A stretch of 64,000 nt of DNA from the NCBI GenBank assembly GCA_034508935.3, contig CM067443.1:8514065-8578064 (forward strand). Direction: 5' to 3'. A model generated the notes under the pieces. That model saw only the letters and a program-made list of their open reading frames with translations, was not told the DNA's origin and searched no databases. A program made the translations under genes and the position numbers. This document shows positions 1 to 11,926 of the stretch, in pieces. Numbering within the stretch: the stretch's first letter is position 1; each line of letters starts with the position of its first letter. The stretch is from Berghia stephanieae (taxonomy: Eukaryota; Mollusca; Gastropoda; Nudibranchia; Aeolidiidae).

Positions 1-180
1 AGCACAACAAATAAGCTTCAAGCATTCATAAACAGGTGCCTCAGAAACATCCCAAACATCAGGTGGCCAGACATCATCACAAATGAAGAACTGCACCAAA
101 AACTGAGCCAGTCACCTATTGAAACGGAAATAAAGAAAAGGAAACGGGGCTGGATTGGCCATACTCAGGAAGCCTGCTAG
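1..180 (+). mobile_element. LINE reverse-transcriptase C-terminal fragment
   Basis: Frame 1 reads KLQAFINRCLRNIPNIRWPD, then a polar stretch, then KRKRGWIGHT before the TAG at 178-180. The pairing CLR-I-(N/R)IRWPD with (W)GWIGHT is the typical C-terminal end of a widespread invertebrate LINE polymerase. The element is cut off by the window edge, so its 5' extent is unknown. Confidence 0.75.
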
Positions 181-217
181 CAATATCACCTGGCAGGCTT
201 TGGACTGTTATATGGGT

Positions 218-335
218 GGGTGGATATAGATAGATAGGTAGATAGATAATAGATATGTTGAATGATTTGTTGATTGATTGATTGTTGATTAGTTGATTAA
301 ATCGATAGATAAATAAATATATAGATAGATATTTA
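218..335. repeat. Degenerate TAGA/TTGA microsatellite
   Basis: Interrupted AGAT, GATT and AATA runs directly precede the SINE at 338. No coding content. Confidence 0.7.
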
Positions 336-337
336 AT

Positions 338-640
338 CGGCTATGTGGCCTTGTGGTATGACACTCGCTTTCGGATCGGAAGGTCCTGGGTTCGTGTCTC
401 GCTTGGCGCATAGATGAGTCCTTGGAAAAGGCTCTTTACTAACATTCTCTCACCGTACTCATGTGTAAAAAGAGTACCAGGCCGTTAACAGCGTTGTCTC
501 TGTTGAAAATAAAAATTGTAATCTCGCCTAACAGGCGTCCAGTCTAGTTCTACATGGTACGTGTTGCTGTTGGTCAGAGACCCTTTGTAAAGAGCTTTGA
601 GCACGTTTAGTGGATATTGCACTAAATAAAAGCTCACGTT
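338..640 (+). mobile_element. tRNA-derived SINE (family S1), copy 1
   Basis: The head CGGCTATGTGG...GTGGTATGACACTCGCTTTCGGATC...GGTCCTGGGTTCG resembles a tRNA-Pro-like gene with A and B boxes. A body with GAGTCCTTGGAAAAGGCTC follows, then a tail GAGCACGTTTAGTGGATATT near 600-640. Other copies lie at 1088, 3075, 16370, 17425 and 48950. Confidence 0.8.
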
Positions 641-1087
641 ATTAGTGTAATGGTGCAAATATGGTAGATAGAGATAGATAGATTTCGTGAACAATAGGGT
701 GGGGGTGTGGAGGTTAAAAGGAAGTGGGATTGCAGCAAAGAAAGAAATATAACACTATCACCATCTATATCTTCTGAATCGATAAATGAAGATATTACAA
801 CAGTAGGCAGATTATGTTGCAAAGGAAAATACGGGTACGCGTTCTAATCCTTCGTCGGTATTGTTGGATGGCAACAACAGCTGAATTATTTGATACAGTA
901 AATAAAGCTTTCTATCAAAAGTAGAGTTTCGATGGGCTGAGCTTTTAACCAATACATGTACTCTGGAAAAACTCGTATCTAAAAATCTGGCCAGAAAACT
1001 CGTCCTTCAAATATCAATCAATTTAAATGAACCTCATCATCTTGGCAAAATTCTCAAAGCTGATAACAAACTTAACATAAAGGGAGA

Positions 1088-1303
1088 GACACGGCGCTTG
1101 AAAGGCGATATTACAATAATTTTGGTTTAACGTAGACAACACTGTTAATGACCAGGTACACATTGTACACCTGCTTGCGGTGAGAAAATGAGAGTGGAGA
1201 GTTTATTCCAAGGACTCAATTTTGCGCCGTCAAGAGCGGAACTGGAACCAGGGAGCGACAAGTCCGAGGGCGAGTGTCAACCCACTAGACCAAAAAGCAG
1301 CGT
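1088..1303 (-). mobile_element. S1 SINE, diverged copy 2
   Basis: Reading the minus strand from 1303, the sequence follows the S1 head and body: GTCTAGTGGGTTGACACTCG, then AGTCCTTGGAATAAACTC, then ACGGTG-like and TGGTCATTAACAGTGTTGTC blocks. The 3' tail is mostly lost. Confidence 0.65.
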
Positions 1304-1375
1304 CAATTATGTTGGCATTATATTGAGCCGAGCCATATGACAAGAAAGGACTTTTAACTTGAAGATGATAAGAAA

Positions 1376-1560
1376 TTTGTTTGTTTTCTTTTGTATTTTT
1401 GTTTGTTTTTCTTTATTGTACGTTTGTTTTTTTGTTTTGTTTTGGTTTTTGTTGTTTTGTTTCTTTGCTGATATTTTTATTTTATTTTATTTTTTTATTT
1501 ATTTTTTTTGGGTGGTGGGGAGGGGGGGGGTGGGGGGGGGGGGTCTTTTGTTTTGCTTTA
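1376..1560. repeat. T-rich then G-rich low-complexity tract
   Basis: About 130 bases of T-rich TTTG/TTTTA repeats run into an interrupted G tract at 1518-1552. Long apparent reading frames here are composition artefacts. Confidence 0.8.
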
Positions 1561-1661
1561 AAAAAAAAACAATTAGAAGAATTAAAATTCATTCTTCTCA
1601 ATGACAGAATATAATTTTTCTCGAATCGAAATCTATTATTTGAAATTTAAATTCATTTTGA

Positions 1662-2193
1662 TGTTTTGTTTGTTTTTAAGGGTTTTACGGCGCTTGCAAC
1701 ACATTAAGGTCATATCCGCGCCAGTAAAAAGGAAGAAAATGGGATAGTAAAAAGTTCTAGAATTACAATAAAGCATCCAAGAAAAGGGAAGACAAAGGGG
1801 AATTGGTTCAAATAAGAGACAGGTGTAGATTCCAAAAGCACTCTATCAAAGTACTTAGTTTGAGATCACTAAAAGTCTCATCCAGACACAAGCACAGGTC
1901 CCCGCTGAGAGGAACACACTCAAATGTTTTACAAATAATATATAACATAAAGAAAGCATAATACAGTGCATAACAGAGAGATGATTTACAATGAAAAAAA
2001 TATCATCTCCCAAAACTAACTATACATTCGACTGTTTCCCTCTCAGCCAGGGCATCGGGCCAGGACCAGGTCAAAACCAAGTAATCTCATTCCAAGACAA
2101 AGACAGAAAGCATGTTGGAAAACAGTTATAAGGGGCTAGAAGACACAGTATGTACCCCCCTGCCCACTATGGGAGGTCAGGAACCCCACCCAG
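1662..2193 (-). mobile_element. SINE-like retroelement (family S2), copy 1 with target duplication
   Basis: This 532-base element is flanked by a perfect 13-base direct repeat AAATTCATTTTGA (1649-1661 and 2194-2206). On the minus strand it starts CTGGGTGGGGTTCCTGACC and ends TGTGTTGCAAGCGCCGTAAA followed by a short A/C-rich tail. No protein is encoded. Other copies are at 7543, 10640, 13397 and 19310, with partial ones at 17178 and 44040. The tail and target duplication imply LINE-driven insertion. Confidence 0.82.
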
Positions 2194-2205
2194 AAATTCA
2201 TTTTG

Positions 2206-2825
2206 ACCGGCTACACACCGACATAATACTTAAAAGAGACGATCCATGTGGTATGGAACTCCCATGATTCCATTATCATTGTAATACTCCAAGATAAGGT
2301 TTAATAATCCCTGGATGAGACAGAATGACGGGCGAATTAAGAGTAAAAGTATTGTGTATTGGGACTAAATTTAATAATCCCGTAAGGGCAACTTGTTTTG
2401 TACAATTTGGAAATTTAGTTCTAAATGGCCAGATGAAAGAATAGACGATGTACGAAACGATTTAAGTATAGCGAAATTGATAGAATTAAACGTTCTTTAT
2501 AAGAATACAGAAAAATGTAAAATATTAGTTATTATTTTATTTCCATTCCATTCTATGCAACATATCGGTTACATAACGCGTATTTTCATTTATTAAAAAA
2601 AGGCATAATAAAGGCCTAATGATGCAAAACAAAAATTTCCCAAATTTAATTAAAACTGAAACACAATAGAGTTTCTTTGTTTTTAGTCTTTAAAATTCGT
2701 GAAAACACCAAATACGTATTCTGCAAATCTGTGCAAATGACAATTTTTTTTCCATCCAGTTGTCAGGTTTATAATTAGCATTGCTTAAGTTTCTTGGCAT
2801 TATTTCAAATCAGAAAATACTAACA

Positions 2826-2826
<1 letters not shown>
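2206..2826. other. Intergenic, no supported feature
   Basis: AT-rich sequence with short apparent frames only. I see no gene, RNA or clear repeat here. Confidence 0.6.

Positions 2827-2861
<35 letters not shown>
2827..2861. repeat. (GT)n microsatellite
   Basis: An uninterrupted TG run of about 17 units, followed by decayed GTATG/GTGAG repeats to about 2915. Confidence 0.95.
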
Positions 2862-2863
<2 letters not shown>

Positions 2864-3074
2864 CTATGTATGAATGTGAGTGTCTGCGTTTATGTGTGAG
2901 TGAGTGTACTTGTGATTTGTTTAATTTTGGGAGTTTAACGGGTTTTGACGACCAAGTCATTTCAGAGTCAAAAGGGATGAAGATGGTCTTTCTGCAATAC
3001 AAAAAATTGATAGATTAAAAAGTCAGAACCTGCAATAAAAAAAAAACAAAAACAAACAACTCGAGTCTTTGTAT

Positions 3075-3305
3075 AGAGCACTATCCACTTTAAAGCGCTA
3101 AAATGCTTAGCAAAGGGCTCCAAACCAACAGCAACGCTTGACATGAGAAATGACCCTTGTGAGCCGCTGTCACATTTTATTTTTCGACAGAGACAACGCT
3201 GTTACCGGCCAGATACTCCTCTTACACCGAGTGCAATGCAAGATTGTGAGGTAGTAGGGAGTCTTTTCCAAGGATTCAACTTTGGGCCGCCCCGAGATGG
3301 CTTCT
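3075..3305 (-). mobile_element. S1 SINE, diverged copy 3
   Basis: On the minus strand it shows the body GAATCCTTGGAAAAGACTCC and the GTAACAGCGTTGTCTCTGTC block seen in the other S1 copies, plus a decayed tail (GCATTTTAGCGC). The tRNA head is largely lost. Confidence 0.6.
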
Positions 3306-3515
3306 ACGGTCATTTAGAGTGATGATTTACAAAGAAAAGAAACAAAACAATATCTCCTCCTGGGCAAATTAAGGGGGGACCTGTAGTCTTTTTTTGGTAA
3401 AAAAAAAAAATTTCGGCCAAATTGGGCTAGCCCACTTTTCAGGTAGTTTAATATTATGTCGTGTTCGGTCAAAGACAGAAAAATACTGAGAAACAGACAT
3501 CTAAGAAGCTCGTAC

Positions 3516-3517
<2 letters not shown>

Positions 3518-3559
<42 letters not shown>

Positions 3560-3580
3560 GAGGGGGAAGGGAGAGGAGAG

Positions 3581-3629
<49 letters not shown>
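3518..3629. repeat. (GA)n microsatellite
   Basis: About 110 bases of GA repeats with a GGGGGAGGGGGAAGG interruption in the middle. Arg-Glu repeat frames across it are artefacts. Confidence 0.95.
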
Positions 3630-3632
<3 letters not shown>

Positions 3633-4326
3633 AGATGGAGAACGGTAAAGATAATAAGTATGCTGCACACTTTTCCATCAACGAACACTTGGCTACACCA
3701 TGTTGACATACAAGGAATGCCGACGACTGGAAAGCAAACAGGAAGATCTGACGAATTCAAAATTGTCTCTTCAAACTTGTTAAGTTTGAATATATTAAAT
3801 TGTGTTTACACGTCGTTCAAACAATTAAAATAAACCTAGCAAAGAGTTTCAATTCTATGCTATTTCTATAAATTTAACTACATCTCCACGTTCTATTTCG
3901 GTACCTTGAGATTAGCTCTTCGGCCCCCTTAATACGATTGGTCGGTCATTACAGTACGTGTTCATTTTCATTGGTAGTTTTGAAAACTAAATATTTAATA
4001 TATTTGTGCATTAACATTATTAGAAGTTGTTCCGTCTTTAAACCATTGAGTCCGCAAAGGGTCATATTATCGCCAACCAATCACTGGCATTCAATAAAGG
4101 CAATCATCCACTTCAGGCATAATTAACCAGTAGAATTTTGACCAATCAAAACGTGGAATTTGTGACACACCTTAACACGTGCTCGGACAAAAATAGTTGG
4201 TTGTTTATAAACAATAACGTGAATGAAACCGACCTCTATCTGATCATTGTTATTGTTTTTATTCCGCCAGATGGGTGAATAGTTATCACACGATTTTTTC
4301 GATCACAATATAAACAATTAAATTCA

Positions 4327-4410
4327 GTTTTCTGTGTTGGTTCTATTGATCAAGCGGTAGAACAGTGGGTATTTTACTTCCACACATACCATCGATAGTA
4401 AACCATGTGC
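4327..4410 (+). repeat. Dispersed repeat D, part X
   Basis: The stretch with GATCAAGCGGTAGAACAGTG and GGGTATTTTAC recurs in inverted orientation at about 28975-29045. It lies shortly upstream of part Y of the same family. Confidence 0.65.
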
Positions 4411-4484
4411 AGTTTGCTATGTTTACCAATCACTGTCTTTGTTTACAGCATGACGAAAGTCCGAGGGGTGTGATTATCTAAGTG

Positions 4485-4690
4485 TCTATAGATAGTATGC
4501 AGATGACGTCATTCAGGCCTTTGTTATTGTTTTTGCCATCCGCGTTTGTGAGTTGTTCTCACTAAACTGTAGTAACCAGACTATAAAAGTTCATGGTTAC
4601 AAAGAGTTTGTGTGTTGGTCCGTTATACTTCCGGATGGCAATGTTGTGAACTCCTTGGCCAAGCGCAAGCGCATTCTATCTATAGTACAT
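4485..4690 (+). repeat. Dispersed repeat D, part Y, copy 1
   Basis: This contains GATGACGTCATTCAGGCC, TTGCCATCCGCGTTTGTGAG and CTTCCGGATGGCAATGTTG. Nearly the same 200 bases occur at 63753-63945, and weaker copies at 28341-28575 and 28813-28925. The palindrome TGACGTCA is a cyclic-AMP response element sequence, but no promoter role can be shown. Confidence 0.8.
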
Positions 4691-4771
4691 CGAGGCGACA
4701 GCTTCTTGCACTTAGTCTGGCACTGCAATATTATTATGAACATCTATGCCGGCAGCGAAATCGTTATCGCG

Positions 4772-4893
4772 TGATGATGATGATGATGATGATGATGAGT
4801 GATGATTATGATGATGACGATGACGACGACCATGGCGACGACGACGACGTTGATGATGATGATGGTGATGATGATGATGTTGTTGATGATGAT
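4772..4893. repeat. (GAT)n microsatellite
   Basis: About 120 bases of GAT/GAC triplets with interruptions. Asp- or Met-rich frames across it are not genes. Confidence 0.95.
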
Positions 4894-5868
4894 TCTTATT
4901 TTGATCAAACAACAACAAAATAAACGCAAAAAAAAAAACGAAAATAATCGTATAACTGGATAAAACGTTGCAAATTAGATAATTTCTTTATTTCAAACCG
5001 ACAAGCTCGTTTTCATCAGTAAAGCAACATTTAATCTAAAAATTAATTAAAGTAATGAAAGTGATGATGTATAATTAAATAAATATAATTACAACGCCCT
5101 GATACAATAAAGTACATAAACAAATATTTTAAAATATAGCAGTTGAAATGGGAGCAGTGAATTACCAATACATTGATAGTGATAGTGAAAGAACGTAACG
5201 AGATATCTGGTATCAACAACATATTGCATAAATAAGCTTGAACGGGCTTATATTACATTATATCACACGAGCAAACAACTAATCTTGATTTTAATTATTG
5301 AGGTATGCATGCAATGCCTCTAAAATTTTAACGGTTAAGTCTATCATAACCTTTTTGACCATTGAAGAAAAATATAATTTGATTCAGATTGCAAAGCCAA
5401 ACCGTGGGAGAAAAATTTGATGATATATAAACACATCAATAACATTATTTTGATTTAAAGCTTTGGATAATATCTATATATACTATATTTTAACTCTTCA
5501 TTTCTGCAATACTTAACATTGTGATCAATGGCGACTATCTCAGGAATGTCTTCTCTGAGCAAAATATGTAATTCGTTTTTGGAGTAAATGTTAACAATGA
5601 TCGCTGTATTTTATATAATAGGAAGTAATGAAAGGACGATGGCGAACAACACAAAGGACGGTTAATTCAATAAATTTATTAGAGTTCAGCATTATCCGAC
5701 GCACTTAAATTCAAAGACTTCGTCAACATAGGAACACATCAGTGATTTAATATGTATTTATAACTTCGTTTGACTGTGTCCCTTTATGAAAATAATCCAA
5801 GCCAAAACAGCATCTCATTCCAGGACAATGACTGAAAGCCATGGGTATATGGGAAATGACGATCTTAC
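4894..5868. other. Intergenic, no supported feature
   Basis: AT-rich sequence; no gene, RNA or repeat could be supported on either strand. Confidence 0.6.
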
Positions 5869-5870
5869 CG

Positions 5871-6015
5871 ATAGGGAATGAGATTAGCGGAAGAGTAGCG
5901 TCCCTTGAATGGACGTCACCCATAGTCTGTGACGTCACCGGCGGAATAGTTATTGGAGAGAGAACGTCATGTTGGTTGTGCGCATGGGTCTCTCGTCCTC
6001 AATCTCATTCCCTAT
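5871..6015. mobile_element. Small inverted-repeat element (possible MITE)
   Basis: A perfect 15-base inverted repeat, ATAGGGAATGAGATT at 5871-5885 and its complement at 6001-6015, encloses 115 bases rich in CGTC/GACG motifs. No flanking duplication is evident, so the MITE label is an inference. Confidence 0.45.
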
Positions 6016-6151
6016 AGGACAGACATTTCAACACATATTTTGATAGTTCCTGGAGACAGTGACCTCGCATTACTTTAAAAAATATTAAAATAGAAATATA
6101 AAATAGAAATATTTTTGTTTAAAATTAACAAATATAATAATTATAAAAATT

Positions 6152-6202
<51 letters not shown>

Positions 6203-6215
6203 TACTACTACTACT
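6152..6215. repeat. (ACT)n microsatellite
   Basis: About 18 ACT triplets with one interruption near 6200. Confidence 0.93.
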
Positions 6216-6867
6216 AATAGTAAAACTATTAAAAGTCAATACATAAGATACTTGTCGTTATTACATTGCTAATTTAATCAATTTCTAATAGCAATGGAGT
6301 TATTATTATTATGATAATTTCTGTTTTGCTTTCTATCTGTATAAATAACAATATAGTGATGCAACACTTCATTTGATCGTGCAAATCTTTTTTTTAATGA
6401 TAAAAAAATATATTTAAAAATTCAAAAAGTTATATTATTTCGATATCTTGGAAATGCTCTGATTGTGATTATAGTTGTAACAATGAAATGAAGTGGTTAT
6501 TTGGATCTATAGTAACTGTGTGAATTACACCCTACATAATCTTCAAATTGTCTATCTAATGTAGCTGTAACTCAAGCAAGCAAACATTTGTGCCAAATAG
6601 GATTTTTTGTTTGTTGTCGTTTTGTAAATAATTATTCATGAAATATGACACCGATTTCAAAAGACAAACAGAATTCTGTCATCCTGTTTTGTTTTTGTTT
6701 TTGTTTTTTTTGCGGCTACAATGGCAAATTTGCGGCTGCAAAATTCGCACTTTTCCACAATTTACCACTAATTTGACAATTTTTCACCCTAGTGGTTGAA
6801 GGAGTTACATTTTTTCAATCTTTGCAATTTAGTTTTTGTAACTGATATTGGTTCTTTGACCATTCCT

Positions 6868-7160
6868 GGCATTCATGAAGTACCTCGTAATTTCGATACA
6901 AAGAACCCCTTGGTCAATCAAAGAGCAGTGTCGGCATCTGGTGGCGTTCCACTTGACCCGACTGTTGTTTTGGAACAGTGTTAGTTCAGATCTTCCCCAT
7001 CTTACCGCCCTGGCGAAGAGATACATTTACACCTGCCTTAATTTTGCTGATGCTGAGAGGTCCTTCTCCAGCTATAATCTTGCATTTTCAGACAGGAGAA
7101 GGCGGCTCAGTGAAACAAACTTAAAGGCCATTGTGTTCCTATCCTTTAACAGTTTTATTT
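6868..7160 (+). pseudogene. hAT transposase C-terminal remnant
   Basis: The frame at 6875-7183 reads LTALAKRYIYTCLNFADAER, then SFSSYNLAFSDRRRRLSETN and LKAIVFLSFNS. This is the hAT dimerisation domain layout (LA..Y....AERSFS......R..L....L....FL..N). Upstream catalytic parts are absent. Sub-terminal repeats of GGCAAAATTTGG-type around 6715-6750 and 7375-7460 suggest the element spans roughly 6700-7475, ending near CCGCGGTGCCAG. Confidence 0.7.
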
Positions 7161-7542
7161 CTTATGAATATATTGTGTTATGAAATTTTGATGCTTCTCT
7201 GTGCAGGTTTCGGTACTCTTATTTGATATAAGATTGATGTTTTAAAATCATTTTTCTTTCTGATATGCACCTGAGTGACTTTTTGTTTGCATCTTTAGAT
7301 CAATGTTTAATATTCAATTGGCCTCCCGAAATAAATAAAGTTGTCTGAATCTGAATCTGAATCCGAATAGTAGCAAAATTTGGAAATTTTTACTGCAAAA
7401 TGTGGCAAAAGTTTATGGGGGCTTTTTGTGGCAAAATTTGGCATTTCAAATGGCAAGTTTCCGCGGTGCCAGATAATTTCAAAGAGAATATCACACCATT
7501 TGATTATATTTGACTATCTATACAACCATATGCTTGTGTAGA

Positions 7543-8084
7543 GACTTTTTGTTTGTTTTGTTTTTAAGGGTTTTACGGCGCTTGCAATGCATTAAGGGCA
7601 GATCAGTGCCAGTAAAAAGGAAGAAAATGGGATTGTAAATAAATTTCTACGATTTACAACTAAAAGAACACAAGAAAAGTAAGACAAAGGGGAATGGTAC
7701 AAAATGGGGAACAGATGTAGATTCCAAGAGCACACTATCATTGTACTTAGTTTTGAGATCACCTAAAATTCTCGTCCAGATACAAGCACAGGTCCCCACT
7801 TAGAGAAATACACTCAATTTTTTTACAAATCATAAATAATATGTAAATAAAACATGATACAGTGCATAACAGAGAGATGATTTACAAGGGAACAAAATAT
7901 CATCTCCCAAAACTATATACTTTTGACTGTTTCCCTTTTCCCTCCAAGCCAGGGCCAGGACAAAACTAAGTAACCTCATTCCAAGACAAGGACAGAAAGC
8001 ATGTTGGAAAACAGATAAAGGGGGATAAAATACACAGTGAGTACCTCTCTGCCCACACTATGGGAGGTCAGGAACTCCACCCAG
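7543..8084 (-). mobile_element. S2 SINE-like element, copy 2
   Basis: Same family as 1662-2193, with an 8-base flanking repeat TGTGTAGA at 7535-7542 and 8085-8092. The minus strand ends with the GCGCCGTAAAACCC tail. It is nearly full length. Confidence 0.8.
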
Positions 8085-8092
8085 TGTGTAGA

Positions 8093-9699
8093 CTGAATTG
8101 AGTGTCAATTATTGGAAACCAATATAACCAAAACGGTCATACACTTTTTAAAAATATTTCCAGGATTAAAAAGGCAAACTCTCACATCTACTTATTATTA
8201 ATTCCTAAAAGTTGTTAATTTTTTAAAATTTATATTAGGCCTACCCATTTCTTACTGATAAAATTCAAGGGAAATAAGTAAAATTTCAAGTTGAAAATAC
8301 GTAGTTATTTCCCTTGCACGTATTTTTTTTCCATTCCAAATATTAATTTGGTTTATTTTTTTCATGTTTTTTTTTTAATGAATGAACAGTAGAAGAGATT
8401 CAAAATCCTTAAAATTGGATATTTGATAAAAAAAATAGTTATTAAATAAACTGTAAATAAAAGTAATCCTGTTTTCTTTTTCTCTGAAACTCAATCAGAC
8501 TTGGTACAATTATTGATGCTGCGTATCAAAAAGAAAAATCCTGTTTGAATGCAGTACCAATTAAAAAGTCTCCATATCAATATATAGCTCAAGAGCTTGA
8601 AACCAACAAGTGGATTGTACAATATTTGGGGGAAAGAGTGAAAATGGAGGGATAATAAAAGTTTGATATCCTGTATAATTTGAATAATTATATTTGATTA
8701 TATTTGGTATTAATCTATTGGCACCCGACATCTTTTCATAAAATATTTAACATCAACAAAAAAAAGTAAACATAAATAATAAATCAATGAACCTATAACC
8801 GCTATAAACTAAGCCAATCTAAATGCGTGTGTGATCAGAAGTAGAAACAGTTGACTAATAAACCCAGGAAATTTTACGAGATATATATTCCATCTGCAAG
8901 TCACTTTTACTTTCATCCCTAAACGAGTGCAAAAGAAGATAAAAGACATGGGATTTCATCATTTAAAATATATGCATTGCTCTATTATATTCTCAACGTT
9001 GTGCATGTTATTGTGGACCTCGGATACAACTAGCTCAAATCTAATGAGACCTCAATTCAATGAAAAAATTAAAACCTTTTCTGGGTTTGTTTGTTTTACA
9101 TATTTATAGACATTTGTGACAACACTGGTCATTCTGCGAACTTCAGGTATATAAAAGCATCAGTCTTGTATTGCTGGATGTATCCAAGGTTTAGTGTAAA
9201 ATCTCAGTATAAAAAATTGTAAGGCTTGATATATTTGGTTGTGGTATCTCTTGCAAAATTTGTTGCTCTCTGTAAGTTACCTCTGATTTCAATTTGGCCT
9301 TTTGACTTTCCATCTCTTTAACAAATGCTGATTCCCTTGGCAAAGAAATTAAAAATCAAAAACCCTTTGCCATCAATCATTCCCTACAGAATCATAAAAT
9401 CCACGAACTGCGACTAGCAGACAGGCATTTCCATTGATAAAATTATCATATATTTCCTTAACGAAAATATGTAAAAGGCCCCTTCCTAATGGATCCTTTT
9501 ATAAAATCAACAACTAATTGCCACTAGTGATCAGCATTACTTACAAGAAAATAGTTTGTACTTCTTCCCTCTGTTCATTTTGCATATTGTTAATTCAACA
9601 CAATTATCCGAAGCAGCATCGATTTTTCAAAATATTCAAACTTTAATGATGTGAGGTCAACATTTTGAATCCTTGAGGAACAGTAGACAGTCATTGTTG
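8093..9699. other. Intergenic, no supported feature
   Basis: AT-rich sequence with no convincing reading frame, RNA or repeat. A short S3-family fragment follows at 9700. Confidence 0.55.
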
Positions 9700-9800
9700 A
9701 ATAGACCAAGAAGCAGGAGGAGTAAGAGAAGAAAAAATCCTATCGATCGTACCATGCGAAGAATAGTATATGATTCAAGGGTTGATGCTCCATCACACCG
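9700..9800 (-). mobile_element. S3 SINE-like fragment
   Basis: About 100 bases match the 5' part (minus strand) of the S3 elements at 38836 and 42588: AAGCAGGAGGA, GATCGTACCATGCGAA and ATATGATTCAAGGGTTGATG. Confidence 0.65.
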
Positions 9801-10639
9801 GATCGTTATGCAAGTGCTCTGAAAATTGTAATCTGTCTATGAAGAAATAATCTGCACAAATATGAACAACTCCAGGAAATTAGATTAATTCATGACCACA
9901 CCAATGCAGTGTCTTTTCATCAGACAAAATAAAAAGAAAAGAAAGAAAAAAAATCCTACCTTTTTAAAAATAAAATTTATTAAATCTACAAGTATAAAAT
10001 TTTAATCATTAAATCATTATAAAGCCACTTCATTCTAAAACCACAGAGCGAGGTTGAAAAAATATCATTTTAAATCGTTGTTAGCTCTCAGGCAAGAAAT
10101 ATGTATCTGAGTATTGTAAAAAGCATTTGATTCTACGCGAATGTATATAAAATTTTTAAAATACGGTATCAAATTTTATTTTGTTAGTAGTAAAAAATAC
10201 AATATTTTTTTTTAATGAAGGAAGACCATCACAATTTGATTCAACAGTATCAATTTAAAAAATTTCTAACTAACAATGAATAGAATTAGGATACACTGAA
10301 ATACTAAGACAAAAACAGAAGAAAAATCACTGTATTTTCTTTTTGACTTATTAATTAAGTAGAAAAAAGAGGAGAGAGAATCTTATAAAAATTGTAAGAA
10401 AAATTGAAAGATTTCAACAGCAGTATTGTAAATATGGCAGACTTGATAAAGGCAAGGAAAAAATTAAGTGCTACCAAAAAGTAAGAGAAAATCACAGGGT
10501 AGTGTACAATTTGATTCACTTTCATATTATCACAGGTACCAACCATACAAGAATGATATCAAAGGTAAATATAAGTAGTATTACATAAAAGTAATTTGAG
10601 TTTTAGATGGCACTAATGTGATTTAAATCTATTCGTTTT
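9801..10639. other. Intergenic, no supported feature
   Basis: AT-rich sequence with no recognisable element. Confidence 0.55.
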
Positions 10640-11135
10640 CTTTGTTTTTTATTTTAGAGGTTTTGCACCGCTTGCAACACATAAGATCATTTCAGTGCCA
10701 GTAAAATGAAGGTGTTAGGGGAAATGTTGTACATCTGAAGTTAAAACCACCAAAGAAAAAGTATAACAAAGAGGAGTGGTTCAAATAGGGAAAAGAAGAT
10801 TCCATAAACAACCCATTGGTGTGCCTATTTTGACATCACCTAAAAGCCTCATTCCCGACACAAGCAAAGGATCCCACTATGAAGGATACACTCAAATGTT
10901 TACAACGTAAAATATATCTAAAACTAAAAGCATAGTAGCATGGCAGAGATGATTAACATTGAAAAAAATATTATCTCTCAAAAAAAAGCAATTATACATT
11001 TAACTCTCAACTAATAATCCCCATCAGGACCAGGAATAACTGAGCAATGTCAATCTAGAACAAACCAAACAAAGAAATAATAATAGCTAAATGGAAAGGG
11101 AAAATACTATGGAAGACACGGCATAGTGAGCTCTC
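10640..11135 (-). mobile_element. S2 SINE-like element, copy 3 (diverged)
   Basis: It keeps the order of S2 blocks (GGTTTTGCACCGCTTGCAAC, GTGCCAGTAAAA, TACACTCAAATGTTTACAA, GGCAGAGATGATTAACA) with many small changes. It is probably the oldest near-full copy in the window. Confidence 0.7.
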
Positions 11136-11926
11136 CGCCATCATGGCTTTAAATCTGTCTCAAAATAGAACTGTTTAATTTAAGACTTTATGAGTCAAAG
11201 AGACTCAATGTTCAAGTCACTTTGGTTAATCATCTTCATATAAATATTTTCTTCAAACATTTTTTTTAAATGACATTCTCTTAATATGATTAATAAATGT
11301 AAATACATAAGGATGACACGAAGCTTGAGGAAAAATAACGCCTGACAACAGCTGTGAATTAATCTGTTGAAATAGGACAAGTCTGACATGTCAAACCTAC
11401 ATTTGAAAGAATGTTAATAAAAAAAAAATTACTGACGGTCAAAATTACGTTGACTAGTTTGCTTTGAAAATATCTCCAATGAGATGGGTATATTTGGGAA
11501 TGTGCTAAAAATTTCATTATGCCAAACTATCCGACGATGACACATCCAAATTTAACGGAAATATCCGCATGCTTCTCATTTTTATGACTTGAATAGTAAG
11601 ATAAGTAAATTTTATGCACTTCATGATTCAACGTTCAATTTGATTCACTACTTCTTCATGGATTATCCTCAGTGGTGAATAGATAACTTGATGTCATATC
11701 TAAGAATATAAGAGAGGATGAAAACCACAAAATCCAGAAGATTGAATGGGCCGTGGCTCACAATCATTGTTACCAGCTCCAATAAGATCACATCTTATTC
11801 TAAGATGAGTCATTTCAAACTTTCATTTGTCGACGAAAGACTACACATATGGCAAAGGGATGGAGAGCACTTCTCTACTAAATGTGTTGTTAGATTATTC
11901 CTTATGAAATTTTACATTACTAATAT
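11136..11926. other. Intergenic, no supported feature
   Basis: Nothing recognisable apart from short, unsupported frames. Confidence 0.55.

Noticed and set aside
2393-2596. 67-codon plus-strand frame containing WPDERIDDVRNDLSIAK
   Set aside because: It hints at a transposase-like stretch, but no second conserved block or element ends could be found.
3314-3833. Arg-Glu or Ser-Leu rich frames over the GA repeat
   Set aside because: Pure dinucleotide-repeat translation without splice or motif support.
4612-4929. Asp-rich and His-rich frames over the GAT repeat
   Set aside because: Microsatellite artefact; similar frames appear in all phases.
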